A stretch of DNA of 64,000 nucleotides from Flavobacteriales bacterium UBA5081 (lineage in GTDB: Bacteria; Bacteroidota; Bacteroidia; Flavobacteriales_E; Vicingaceae): positions 4,301 to 68,300 of the forward strand of contig DIAJ01000012.1 in the NCBI GenBank assembly GCA_002415785.1, in the 5' to 3' direction. The notes beneath the pieces are model-generated. The model searched no databases and was not told where the DNA came from. It worked only from the letters and a program-made list of their open reading frames with translations. Each line of letters starts with the position of its first letter. Within the stretch, counting starts at the first letter, position 1. Both the position numbers and the translations under genes were made by a program. Of the stretch, positions 8,400 through 17,325 are shown in pieces.

Positions 8400-10361
8400 C
8401 TACAATTTTCCTTCCAACTCTTCCGCTTCTAACTGAGCACTTTCCCAATCTTGCATGGCTTTTTCCAGCTGCTTATTCACATTTTGCCAGTCATCAATCA
8501 CTGATTTATTCTCAGGATTGGTATAAGCATCCGGAGCCTTTAAAAGCTCATTGTACTTTTCCAGCTCTTTTTCCAAGCGGCTAATTTCTCCTTCGAGTCG
8601 GCTTACTTTGTTTTTTGCCTTTTTAGCATCTTTCTTGAGCTGTTTTTGCTCTTCATAGGAGACTTGATGCGCGCTTTCAGCCTTTTCCTTTACATGGCTT
8701 TTGTTGGAAGCACTATTCACCTTTGGAGAGGCTTCCCAAGTACGAACATCATCAGCTTGTTTTTTACGCAAAAATTCGTTGATTCCACTCAAGTGTTCTT
8801 TTACTTTTCCTTGGGTAAATTCATAGATTTTATCAGTTAATCCGTTTAAGAAATCACGGTCGTGGGAAATGACAATCAAGGTTCCGTCGTACCTCAAAAG
8901 TGCATCTTTTAAAATCTCTTTTGAGCGAATATCTAAGTGATTCGTAGGTTCATCCAATATCAGCAAATTCACCGGCTCAAGCAACAACTTACACATGGCC
9001 AGTCGGGCTCTTTCTCCACCGGAAAGTACTTTCACTTTTTTATCTACTTCGTCGCCACTAAATAAAAATGAACCTAGAAGAGTTCTCACTTTTTTGCGAA
9101 TTTCTCCTGTGGCCGCTTCATCAATGGTTTCAAAAACTGTTTTTTCAGGGTCTAGTATCTCCGCTTGATTTTGTGCAAAATAGCCCACCTTTACTTGATA
9201 ACCGTGCTCAATATTACCACTAGTTGCTTTTTCTTTACCCACAATGAATCTCGACATGGTCGATTTTCCTTCGCCGTTTTTTCCTACAAAAGAAACCTTC
9301 TCGCCCCTTTCAATCATAAAATTAACTCCGGAAAAAACCTTCTTTTCATCGTAATTTTTGGCAACATCCTCCACCTTTAGAGTTACTTTACCGCTGTGAG
9401 GTGCAGGAGGAAAAGAAAAGCGCATCGCTGATGTGTCTTCCTCTTCAATTTCAATTTTATCCATGCGACCCAATGCTTTTATTCGCGATTGAACCTGCAC
9501 TGCCTTGGTTGCTTTAGCACGGAAGCGTTCAATAAACTCTTCCGTTTGCTTAATTTGCTTTTGTTGATTTTCGTATGCGGCAATTTCTTGCTCTCTACGC
9601 TCTTTTCTCAACTCTAAATACTTGGTATAAGGAGCCTGATAGTCGTAAATTTTTCCCATTGAAATTTCAATGGTTCGATTGGTGAGGTTGTCTAAAAAAG
9701 CACGGTCGTGAGAAATCAACACAATTGCTCCGGGATAGGTTTTTAAGAAAATTTCTAACCATTGAATTGACTCAATATCTAAATGGTTGGTTGGCTCATC
9801 AAGCAACAGTAAGTCGGCTTTTTGCAATAAAATTTTTGCCAATTCTATCCGCATTCTCCAACCCCCACTAAACTCATCCGTCTGACGCTCAAAATCGCTT
9901 CTATTAAAGCCCAAGCCAAGCAGAATTTTCTCAATTTCAGCTTCCATGGTTTCAGCGCCAATCAAATTCAACTTTTCATTGAGCTCTGCCAATTCATCCA
10001 GCAAACTTAAATAACTGTCGGATTCATAGTCTTCTCTAACTGCCAGTTCATGATTAATTTCATCAATGCGATCCTGCAGGCTTAAGGTTTTGCCAAATGC
10101 AGTTTCGGTTTCCTTCCATACGGTTCTACCACTCACAAAATCCATATCTTGGGGCAAATAACCGATTGTTAGACCATTTGGAAAGGAAATACTTCCAGAA
10201 TCAATTGCTTGAATTCCGGCTAAGCTTTTAAGCATAGTAGACTTACCGGCACCATTTCTGCCAACTAAACCAATTCTGTCTAGCTTATTTACAATAAAAG
10301 TAATGTCATTAAAGATTGCTCGATCAGCAAAGTGCAGACTCACATTATTTACTCCAACCAT
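8400..10361 (-). CDS. ABC-F family ATPase
   Basis: A soluble protein with two ABC ATPase domains and no membrane segment, the ABC-F layout. Members act on the ribosome (translation control, rescue or antibiotic protection). Seen in 653 residues: Walker A GRNGAGKST (about 36-44) and GKNGEGKST (about 350), signatures FSGGWRMR and LSGGERAR, Walker B LLLLDEPTNHLD and LLILDEPTNHLD, a long charged linker between the domains, and a C-terminal coiled coil (about 565-650). The C-terminal coiled coil suggests the Uup/YheS-like side of the family, but I cannot assign a subfamily. The start ATG at 10359-10361 faces the divergent hydrolase gene. Confidence 0.9.
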   Translation of the reverse strand: MVGVNNVSLHFADRAIFNDITFIVNKLDRIGLVGRNGAGKSTMLKSLAGIQAIDSGSISFPNGLTIGYLPQDMDFVSGRTVWKETETAFGKTLSLQDRIDEINHELAVREDYESDSYLSLLDELAELNEKLNLIGAETMEAEIEKILLGLGFNRSDFERQTDEFSGGWRMRIELAKILLQKADLLLLDEPTNHLDIESIQWLEIFLKTYPGAIVLISHDRAFLDNLTNRTIEISMGKIYDYQAPYTKYLELRKERREQEIAAYENQQKQIKQTEEFIERFRAKATKAVQVQSRIKALGRMDKIEIEEEDTSAMRFSFPPAPHSGKVTLKVEDVAKNYDEKKVFSGVNFMIERGEKVSFVGKNGEGKSTMSRFIVGKEKATSGNIEHGYQVKVGYFAQNQAEILDPEKTVFETIDEAATGEIRKKVRTLLGSFLFSGDEVDKKVKVLSGGERARLAMCKLLLEPVNLLILDEPTNHLDIRSKEILKDALLRYDGTLIVISHDRDFLNGLTDKIYEFTQGKVKEHLSGINEFLRKKQADDVRTWEASPKVNSASNKSHVKEKAESAHQVSYEEQKQLKKDAKKAKNKVSRLEGEISRLEKELEKYNELLKAPDAYTNPENKSVIDDWQNVNKQLEKAMQDWESAQLEAEELEGKL

Positions 10362-10458
10362 GCGGCAAAATTAGTGATAAATTAGGGCTTAAAATGTGCA
10401 AAACTTCACTGTTATAATTTAGACTTGACAAATTTTAGATGTGAAAATGTAGTTAAAT

Positions 10459-11085
10459 ATTAACCAAAAACGGACAACGCTATTTAGGGAAGCACATCAT
10501 ATCCTACAACCAAAGGGGCAAATAAATCGACTGTTAATTGCCATTCACGGCTATGCAGAACTTGCTTCAGATTTCATTAAGAATTTTGACGCCTTGCAAA
10601 GTACCAATACTTTGGTGGTTGCACCGGAGGCACTTTCAAAGTTTTACAATAAGTTCAGAAAACCCGCCGCCAGTTGGATGACCTCTCATGAAAGAGAAGA
10701 CGAAATCAAAGATTATATCAATTATTTGAACTTGCTGCTAAAAGAGTTAAAAAGTAATTACTCATTTAATGATCTAGCAATTCTAGGGTTTTCTCAAGGT
10801 GTTTCAACTGCTTTTAGATGGGCTGCTCAGCTTAATGATAAAGACATTGAGCTGTTTGCATGCTCAGGAAGTGTTCCTCCGGAGCTTACTGCTGAAGACT
10901 TCAAAATCAATCAGCTCAAAAAGGTTCATTATTTTTATGGAGACGAGGACAAACTCTTAGCGATTGATAAAGCTAAAGCACAAATTGAATTCATCAAAAC
11001 ACTAGACTTAGAAGTAGAAGCTCACCCCTTTAAAGGCAGACATGAGGTTTCAAAAAACTGTATTGATCTCTTAAGAAAGTCATAA
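10459..11085 (+). CDS. Alpha/beta hydrolase (carboxylesterase-like) with non-standard start codon
   Basis: Serine hydrolase of the phospholipase/carboxylesterase type; substrate unknown. Seen: HGYAELASDF (oxyanion-hole HGY), LVVAPEALSKFY, ASWMT, nucleophile motif GFSQGVS, acid region YGDEDKLLA and catalytic His in GRHEVSKN. The conserved HGY segment lies upstream of the first conventional in-frame start (TTG at 10594). The frame stays open back to a TAG at 10450-10452 with no ATG, GTG or TTG between. I place the start at ATT 10459, giving 208 residues, near the family length; CTG at 10531 would be another choice. The last 6 bases overlap the convergent MATE gene. A start-codon mutation or base error is possible. 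Confidence 0.7.
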   Translation: MNQKRTTLFREAHHILQPKGQINRLLIAIHGYAELASDFIKNFDALQSTNTLVVAPEALSKFYNKFRKPAASWMTSHEREDEIKDYINYLNLLLKELKSNYSFNDLAILGFSQGVSTAFRWAAQLNDKDIELFACSGSVPPELTAEDFKINQLKKVHYFYGDEDKLLAIDKAKAQIEFIKTLDLEVEAHPFKGRHEVSKNCIDLLRKS

Positions 11086-12378
11086 ACGATTAAAAATATA
11101 CGATTTAGCTAAAAACGACTGAAATACTCCTCTAGAAAGCATAAAAAGGCTAAATGCTAGCCATATACCATGATTATTCAAATAATGATCTCCAATAAAA
11201 AAAGCAGGCAGGAAAATTACAAAAGTGGAAAATATCATCGTATTTCTCATTGCTTTTGAAGTAGTTGTCCCTACATAAATCCCATCCCAAATAAAGGCAA
11301 AGCTATTAATTATGGGAGCTGCGATTAACCAAGGCAAATAGACTAAAGCAGCATTCAATACTTCTTTTTGATTCGTTAAAACAAACAACAGTTCTTCCCC
11401 AAAAAAAACAAATACAATAGAAAGCAAAACTGCTATTCCAAGCCCCCACTTCATTGCTACTTTTACCGATTTCATAAAAGACTCTTTTTTGCCCAAGCCA
11501 AAATACTTACCGGAAAGGGCTTCCGCTGCGAAGGCAAAGCCATCAATTCCATAGGCAGAAATGCTGATAAACTCTAATAATAGAATATTTGCAGCTCCAA
11601 GTATAGGGTCTACATTTCCAGCTTTTGTTTTAAAAAACGACATTGTAAAGATTAAACAAAGTGTGCGAATTAGAATATCTGAATTAACACTTATAAAAGA
11701 CCTCCAGCCTTTACTCTTTAAAATACGTCTAAAATCGGATAATTGAATATTTAGTTCATATTTGCTTTTGAAAATTAGTATTGCTATTAATAAACCGCTA
11801 TATTGAGCTATAACTTTTCCTATAGCCACACCTGCAATATTTAGCTTAAAATAATGAACCAACACAAAACTCAAAACGGCATTAATTCCATTTACAGTTA
11901 AAGCTAAAATCATCGCCCATTTTGCATTTTGCATACCTAGTAGCCAACCACTAATAACAAAGAGCGAAATAGTTGCAGGAGCAGCAAATATTCGATAATT
12001 AAAGTAAGTTGAAAGTGGAGCAACAACTTCACTCTCAGGATTAATTAAAAACAAAGCTGCTTCTTTTAACGGATATTGAAATAAGATCATCAATAATCCG
12101 GCAACAAATGCAATGGATAAACCCTTAATGAGTAAGTCTCGACTAGTATTATTGTCGCTTTTACCATAAGCTTGAGAAACCATTCCGGTAGTACCCATTC
12201 TCAAAAAACCAAAAGCCCAATAAATAAAATTAAAGATAACCGTACCAAAGCCCATGGCAAGAATATAAGCTGTAGAGGGCATGCGACCCATGAGCGCTAA
12301 ATCGACTAAGCTAACTAGGGGTACACTAAGGTTAGTAATTATATTAGGAATCGCTAGTCTTAGAATCTCTTTGTTCAT
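11080..12378 (-). CDS. MATE family efflux transporter (DinF-like)
   Basis: Inner-membrane multidrug/toxin exporter driven by an ion gradient. Seen: 432 residues, about 12 hydrophobic segments, N-terminal MNKEILRLAIPNIITNLSVPLV, and the pattern GFLRMGTTGMVSQAYG in the second helix, typical of the DinF branch of MATE proteins. Length fits the family. It is convergent with the hydrolase gene (6-bp overlap of 3' ends) and begins 74 bases downstream of gldN on the same strand, with a hairpin between them, so it is probably not part of the T9SS operon. Substrate cannot be told from sequence. Confidence 0.9.
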   Translation of the reverse strand: MNKEILRLAIPNIITNLSVPLVSLVDLALMGRMPSTAYILAMGFGTVIFNFIYWAFGFLRMGTTGMVSQAYGKSDNNTSRDLLIKGLSIAFVAGLLMILFQYPLKEAALFLINPESEVVAPLSTYFNYRIFAAPATISLFVISGWLLGMQNAKWAMILALTVNGINAVLSFVLVHYFKLNIAGVAIGKVIAQYSGLLIAILIFKSKYELNIQLSDFRRILKSKGWRSFISVNSDILIRTLCLIFTMSFFKTKAGNVDPILGAANILLLEFISISAYGIDGFAFAAEALSGKYFGLGKKESFMKSVKVAMKWGLGIAVLLSIVFVFFGEELLFVLTNQKEVLNAALVYLPWLIAAPIINSFAFIWDGIYVGTTTSKAMRNTMIFSTFVIFLPAFFIGDHYLNNHGIWLAFSLFMLSRGVFQSFLAKSYIFNRL

Positions 12379-12397
12379 TCTTTACCCTTATACAACA

Positions 12398-12426
12398 ACA
12401 AACCCCACCAAATTGGCAGGGTTTGT
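12398..12426 (-). terminator. Hairpin between gldN and the MATE gene
   Basis: ACAAACCC (12398-12405) pairs with GGGTTTGT (12419-12426), with some further pairing inside. It lies just after the gldN stop on the minus strand, where the T9SS operon would end. The following minus-strand sequence is only moderately T-rich, so termination is likely but not certain. Confidence 0.5.
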
Positions 12427-12451
12427 GAATTATTTAATCAATTAAGATAAC

Positions 12452-13303
12452 TTAGAATTGCCATTGATCGTGTTCGAAGTTGATGATTTCTTCTTCAATC
12501 CGACTTGCTTCTAATTGACGATCTACTCCTTTAACATATTTCTCTAGCACTCTATTATCGTAAACATTTGTTTCTCTAAAGATGTAGCTACTAAAAATAC
12601 GTTTTCTAAAATAATCTTCGAAAGTTAAGCGTTCACCATCATTATTTGGATTATATACCTCCTGATTGGCTAAGACATATCTAGCTTCAGGAAAATAAAT
12701 CCAAAATAAACCTTCTCTTTTAGTTTGCCCTGTTTCTGCATTTACTTTTTCAATAATTGGTAGCATTCCAATTATTCTAACTTCCATAACAGAACGTTCA
12801 CGATCAAATACCCAATCTTCTTTAATCCAATACTCTTTTACATCTCCGGCATTAACGTCAATCGTATAGCTAGTTTGTATTTCTAAGCCTGTTTCCGGAT
12901 CGATATCAGTACCTGTTCGCTCTTCAGAAAGTTTATCCATGGCAGCTGTTTTTGTCAATGGCACTTTAAACTGACCTCCATCTGCCTGCTCCTCATAGGC
13001 CTGTATTGAACCTTCCTCAATTCCCTTTTTTAACACATGAAATAAGGATTGTCTATTATATCCAATTTCACTTATTTCTTGAGTAGGGAAGTAAAGAGGA
13101 TGATTTATCTTTTCTCTTAAATCAATCACTCTCCATACTCTTTTATAGAACATTACATCTGCCTCACGAATATGCGTATAAGGTACTACTCTTCTAGTTG
13201 GATTGGTTTCCTTAATAAACATACCATCCAAAACTTCTTGAGCTTTGAGATCATTGTTAATAAAGAAAGCACTTAAGATTAAAAATAAAACAATCCTTTT
13301 CAT
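12452..13303 (-). CDS. gldN: T9SS ring-associated protein GldN (PorN)
   Basis: Periplasmic partner of the GldK ring of the type IX secretion system, needed for secretion and gliding in this phylum. Seen: 283 residues, signal peptide ending near KAQ (residue 22), and conserved GldN stretches such as IREADVMFYKRVWRVIDLREK, which is broken here as IREADVMFYKRVWRV and IDLREKINHPLYFP, plus YWIKEDWVFDRERSVMEVRI, read here as WIKEDWVFDRERSVMEV. It starts 11 bases after gldM and is the last of the tightly spaced porP-gldK-gldL-gldM-gldN genes, the classical order. Nothing odd is seen. Confidence 0.95.
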   Translation of the reverse strand: MKRIVLFLILSAFFINNDLKAQEVLDGMFIKETNPTRRVVPYTHIREADVMFYKRVWRVIDLREKINHPLYFPTQEISEIGYNRQSLFHVLKKGIEEGSIQAYEEQADGGQFKVPLTKTAAMDKLSEERTGTDIDPETGLEIQTSYTIDVNAGDVKEYWIKEDWVFDRERSVMEVRIIGMLPIIEKVNAETGQTKREGLFWIYFPEARYVLANQEVYNPNNDGERLTFEDYFRKRIFSSYIFRETNVYDNRVLEKYVKGVDRQLEASRIEEEIINFEHDQWQF

Positions 13304-13314
13304 AATTATAGGTT

Positions 13315-14955
13315 TTATATGGCTTTAATTACCACCGGGCTTAATGTTCTTAACTCTCCATCAGGCATTTTAACCTTAATATTCTCGAAAGTTACTCTAG
13401 AACCCGGAGCAATTGCTCTAAGTACATTTTTAACTTGGTCATCAAAACGCGGACCGGTAACACTTATTGTCTTAGATAAACCATTCGCTTGAACATAAAC
13501 AAAGTCGTATGAACTAACAACAACTCTTACATCAAACTCAAAGTTTTCCATATTAGCAATAATACCGGCTGTAGCCGCTAGTTTATTTTTTGGAACAGCA
13601 CCTGAGTTTTTCCCTGATACTTCAGCTATAGGAGTAGGAATTTTTTTTACTCTAAACTCCATGCTTCCCATATTCTGACGCTTACCGTCTACTTCTGCTG
13701 TTACAGAAACGTTAGCTGTACCAACTTTTCCAGGCTTAACAACCCAACCTTCAGGTGATTTTGAAATTGAACCATTTGAAATTGATGCAGTAATTTGATC
13801 TTTTGCAACTCCCGGAGCAGAAATATCAACCGGATTATCAACACCTAAATAAAATACGTTCATTTTAGTTGCTGAAATAGTTGTACTAGGTTTTGCTACT
13901 TTATAGGCTACATTAAACGGGTAGTTATTTATTTCACCAGATGGAGCCTTATACTTAATTACACCTTCGTAGGTAAAATCACCTTCAGCTCTTGCTGGTA
14001 TTTTAATAAAGCCTTTTCCTTGCTGTACTTCAACACCAATAGTATCACCTGTAACAGTAGCGTTAGTTGAGTCATACTCTTCTCCAAGAAATACTTGAGG
14101 ATTTTTTGTACTATCAAATGCTGCTAAGAACACTTCAGCTCTAAATGTATCTCCTTGTATTATATAATTTGAAGGAGATATAACAGCGGACTCTAGTACG
14201 TTAAACTTATATGATGCTGCATCAACAGAAGCATATAAGTATTTAACTAAGTCAGACTCGGCATTTCTAATATCAGTTTGAATTTTCGTTAACAAGGTTA
14301 CAGTTGCAGCCGTTGGTACTCCATAAAAATTATATGAAGGCCAGTTCTCAACAACACCTGAAGCATTCCTTTTCTCCCCGAACTTAAAAGTTTCTTGTAG
14401 TGAGTTTGCGATAGCAGACTCAGCAGGCAAATATGTAATTAATTTGTCTCTAAAACCTTCCAACTTAGACTTTAACTCAAGAGCTGAATATTTCCCTGTT
14501 TTTGGATTTGCGGGTTCGGAACCAACTAAAATATTAGTAGGTACTATATAGTTATCCTTAACTCTTACATTCATCAAGTTTAAGATTGTATCACTCCCGA
14601 ACTCATCTTTTCCTATAATTTTCTCTTTAGGAATAGAAGGTTCAACTCCTGCAATGATTTCTACTTTAATTTGATCAATATAGTTTACAATTTCATCAGC
14701 TAATTTCTTCACTTCCATTGCCTTATTATAGAAAGGACCAACTTTTGCTTGGTTCTCACTATATGATGCTTGAAAAGCTGCATACTGATCTTCATTCTTG
14801 TCTCTAAAATTATTTTTTGTCTTTTCAAGACCGTCATTTACGGTAACAAAAGCATTTAATATGTCTTTTGATACGTTCATTGCCAAAAGCGCTGTAAGTA
14901 CCAAATACATCATACCAATCATCTTCTGCCGCGGTGATAATTTACCTCCTGCCAT
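13315..14955 (-). CDS. gldM: T9SS motor protein GldM (PorM)
   Basis: Inner-membrane protein with a large periplasmic shaft that couples the GldL proton channel to the GldK/GldN ring and so powers type IX secretion and gliding. Seen: 546 residues, N-terminus MAGGKLSPRQKMIGMMYLVL, a single membrane helix at about 14-36 with the conserved MYLVLTALLAMNVSKDILNAF, then a helical part and successive beta-sandwich domains to the C-terminus. Length fits the roughly 515-residue family. The gene is 41 bases downstream of gldL and 11 bases upstream of gldN. Confidence 0.96.
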   Translation of the reverse strand: MAGGKLSPRQKMIGMMYLVLTALLAMNVSKDILNAFVTVNDGLEKTKNNFRDKNEDQYAAFQASYSENQAKVGPFYNKAMEVKKLADEIVNYIDQIKVEIIAGVEPSIPKEKIIGKDEFGSDTILNLMNVRVKDNYIVPTNILVGSEPANPKTGKYSALELKSKLEGFRDKLITYLPAESAIANSLQETFKFGEKRNASGVVENWPSYNFYGVPTAATVTLLTKIQTDIRNAESDLVKYLYASVDAASYKFNVLESAVISPSNYIIQGDTFRAEVFLAAFDSTKNPQVFLGEEYDSTNATVTGDTIGVEVQQGKGFIKIPARAEGDFTYEGVIKYKAPSGEINNYPFNVAYKVAKPSTTISATKMNVFYLGVDNPVDISAPGVAKDQITASISNGSISKSPEGWVVKPGKVGTANVSVTAEVDGKRQNMGSMEFRVKKIPTPIAEVSGKNSGAVPKNKLAATAGIIANMENFEFDVRVVVSSYDFVYVQANGLSKTISVTGPRFDDQVKNVLRAIAPGSRVTFENIKVKMPDGELRTLSPVVIKAI

Positions 14956-14996
14956 TCTAATTTATATTTATTAGGTTAGAAAAAAAATTGGTTTAA

Positions 14997-15836
14997 TTAT
15001 GCTTCGTTTCTTGTACCCATTCCGGCATTCATTGCATTAAGCATATTTCCGTAAATAGTATTTAAGGAACTTAAGTTGTTAGCCAACTCAGTAATATTTT
15101 GTTTGTATGCCTGAGTACTTTCTACTGACTCTTGTAAGTTATCCATCATTCCATGAATACCTTCATAAGCTCTCTTACTCGCTTCCATGTGCTCAGATGC
15201 AGAGTTCAACTGTAATTCATATACATTATTCAATTCAGATAGCTTTGCACTAATGCTTCTTAAATTATCAGCATAGGTATTGCCATCTTCAGTTGAAACA
15301 GTCATTCCGGTTAAAGTTTCAGCAGCTTTTTCATAAGAATCAGACAATACGCTCATTCTTCCGGCTGCACCTTTTACATTTTCTACATACTCTTCAGTTG
15401 CTACAGAAGCATCAGAAATATTATTTAATTTAGACGCATGATCAGCTAGATTTCTAAAGCCACTACCTAAACTTTCTATTAGTTCAGGACCAATCTTCGC
15501 TTCCTCTAGCATTTTGTCTAGTTCTTGAGAAACTGCATCTCCAGAACCACCTTTACCCCTCTTTCTTGTAGCCTCAGTTAGTTGATCATCTTCAATTCCT
15601 GCTAATTCAGGGTACACTAAAGTCCAGTCAACCTCAGAATGGGGAGGTTCAAATGCTGAAACGGCAAAAATTAATGCTTCTGTTCCCAAACCAATAATAA
15701 GCATTGTACTAGCACCAGGCCAGTGTTCAATTTTAAAAAGTGCTCCAACAATTACAACAGCAGCACCGAGGCCATAAAGAAGCCCCATGATTTTTTTCCC
15801 TTTTTTTGTTTCAAATAAAAATTCTACAAATCCCAT
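14997..15836 (-). CDS. gldL: T9SS motor protein GldL (PorL)
   Basis: Inner-membrane subunit that with GldM forms the proton-driven T9SS/gliding motor. Seen: 279 residues, two membrane helices near the N-terminus (about 14-34 and 42-62) with KKIMGLLYGLGAAVVIVGALF and the conserved FKIEHWPGAS that carries the Glu implicated in proton flow, followed by a cytoplasmic helical region (about 90-279) rich in Ser, Glu and Asn with coiled-coil character. The first stretch is given here only to position; its conserved core is GLLYGLGAAVVIVGALFK. The gene sits between gldK and gldM in the usual order. Confidence 0.95.
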   Translation of the reverse strand: MGFVEFLFETKKGKKIMGLLYGLGAAVVIVGALFKIEHWPGASTMLIIGLGTEALIFAVSAFEPPHSEVDWTLVYPELAGIEDDQLTEATRKRGKGGSGDAVSQELDKMLEEAKIGPELIESLGSGFRNLADHASKLNNISDASVATEEYVENVKGAAGRMSVLSDSYEKAAETLTGMTVSTEDGNTYADNLRSISAKLSELNNVYELQLNSASEHMEASKRAYEGIHGMMDNLQESVESTQAYKQNITELANNLSSLNTIYGNMLNAMNAGMGTRNEA

Positions 15837-15900
15837 TAGTTTAATTTTAAGTTATATAAAAATTAGCAATTGAAATTAATTAGTTGTGGCAAATAATTAA

Positions 15901-17199
15901 TTACAGTTCTTCATTATTTTCTGGACGTCCTAAATAAGACATTACGTTTCTAAATCCAATGTAGCATTTTGCTGTATCTTGGTATTCAAATGTACGAGTA
16001 CCATTGTGTAGGTAATAAGCTACATCTTTCCACGAACCTCCACGAATCACTTTTCTTTTAAGAGAAGGAGGGTCGGAATCCTTGGCATCATAAGTGTAAT
16101 CCGGATTCAAGTCATGAGCGAAGTCATAAGCCGCTTCATCATAAGCGTTACTTGTCCACTCAGCTGCATTTCCTGCCATACAAAACAACCCATAATCATT
16201 CGGATTATAAGCATAAGATTTCACAGTATAAAATCCACCATCATCAACATAGTTTCCTCTTAGTGGCTTGAAGTTTCCTAGAAAACAACCTGCGGTATTT
16301 CTAATGTATGGACCACCCCATGGATATTGATTATTATCTAATCCCCCTCGAGCTGCATACTCCCACTCAGATTCAGTTGGCAATCTAAAGTACTGAACAT
16401 CTGTCATACCTCTTTGACGCAAGAAGGTATTTAATAGATTTGTTCTCCATATTGCAAATGCTCTAGCTTGCTTCCAAGTTACACCTACTACAGGATAGTC
16501 ATCATAAGCAGGATGCCAAAAGTAAGCATTGGTCATAGGCTCATTAAAGGAATAACTAAAGTCGTGAACCCATGCTAAGGTATCAGGATATACATTAATA
16601 ATATCATTCTTTATAAAAATAGAACGATCTATCTGTCCTTGCTCTCTATTAGCTCGAGCAGCTGCTTGTTTGTAATCAATCCAGAAATACTCGTAGTTTA
16701 ATTTTCTGGTATCTATTTGTCGCGCACCATAAAACCTTTCATAATCAGGAAGATACATTGGCTCTAAAGCTTCACGCTCTTCCATTCCATGCCAATCAAT
16801 TTCAGCATCCCAATTCAAAATTGGAGGTTCAATATCCTCTCCATAAGCATTAACAGTAAACAAATACTCCTCTTCGCTAATTTCTTCAGCTAAGATTTTA
16901 CGAGCAATAGAATCACGCACCCAATGTACAAATTGGCGATACTCATTATTGGTTATCTCCGTTTGATCCATATAAAAGGGAGCAACAGAAACAACTTTTG
17001 TTTTAGAAGTTCGTGCTCCAGGAACATCTTGATCAGTATTCCCCATAGTATAACTACCTTGAGGAATCAATAACATTCCATAAGGAACCGGCTGATAGAA
17101 CTCCGGTCTTCCTTGTACTCCTATTAGTTCACCGTTACCTTGATCACATGCAGTTAATGATGCAATCATAATAACTAAAATGAAGGTCAATTTTCTCAT
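15901..17199 (-). CDS. gldK: T9SS outer-membrane lipoprotein GldK (PorK)
   Basis: Lipoprotein with a formylglycine-generating-enzyme (SUMF1) fold that forms the periplasmic outer-membrane ring of the T9SS with GldN. Seen: 432 residues from ATG 17199, signal MRKLTFILVIMIASLTAC with lipobox Cys at residue 18, MGNTDQDVPGARTS, MDQTEITNNEYRQFVHWV, RLPTESEWEYAARGG, and VIRGGSWKD near the C-terminus. The frame is open 29 codons further upstream, but only the 17199 start gives a proper lipoprotein signal. The active-site Cys pair of true FGE enzymes is not evident, as expected for GldK. It follows porP/sprF by 126 bases. Confidence 0.94.
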   Translation of the reverse strand: MRKLTFILVIMIASLTACDQGNGELIGVQGRPEFYQPVPYGMLLIPQGSYTMGNTDQDVPGARTSKTKVVSVAPFYMDQTEITNNEYRQFVHWVRDSIARKILAEEISEEEYLFTVNAYGEDIEPPILNWDAEIDWHGMEEREALEPMYLPDYERFYGARQIDTRKLNYEYFWIDYKQAAARANREQGQIDRSIFIKNDIINVYPDTLAWVHDFSYSFNEPMTNAYFWHPAYDDYPVVGVTWKQARAFAIWRTNLLNTFLRQRGMTDVQYFRLPTESEWEYAARGGLDNNQYPWGGPYIRNTAGCFLGNFKPLRGNYVDDGGFYTVKSYAYNPNDYGLFCMAGNAAEWTSNAYDEAAYDFAHDLNPDYTYDAKDSDPPSLKRKVIRGGSWKDVAYYLHNGTRTFEYQDTAKCYIGFRNVMSYLGRPENNEEL

Positions 17200-17325
17200 G
17201 GCCTTAAGTTTTAACAAATGCGTGTTAATAAGTCGCATTTTATTTGAGACTTGCAAGTATACTGTATTTTTTTGAATTTGTTTCAATTTTGAATATTATA
17301 TTGTAAAGACTTATTAATATTATCA

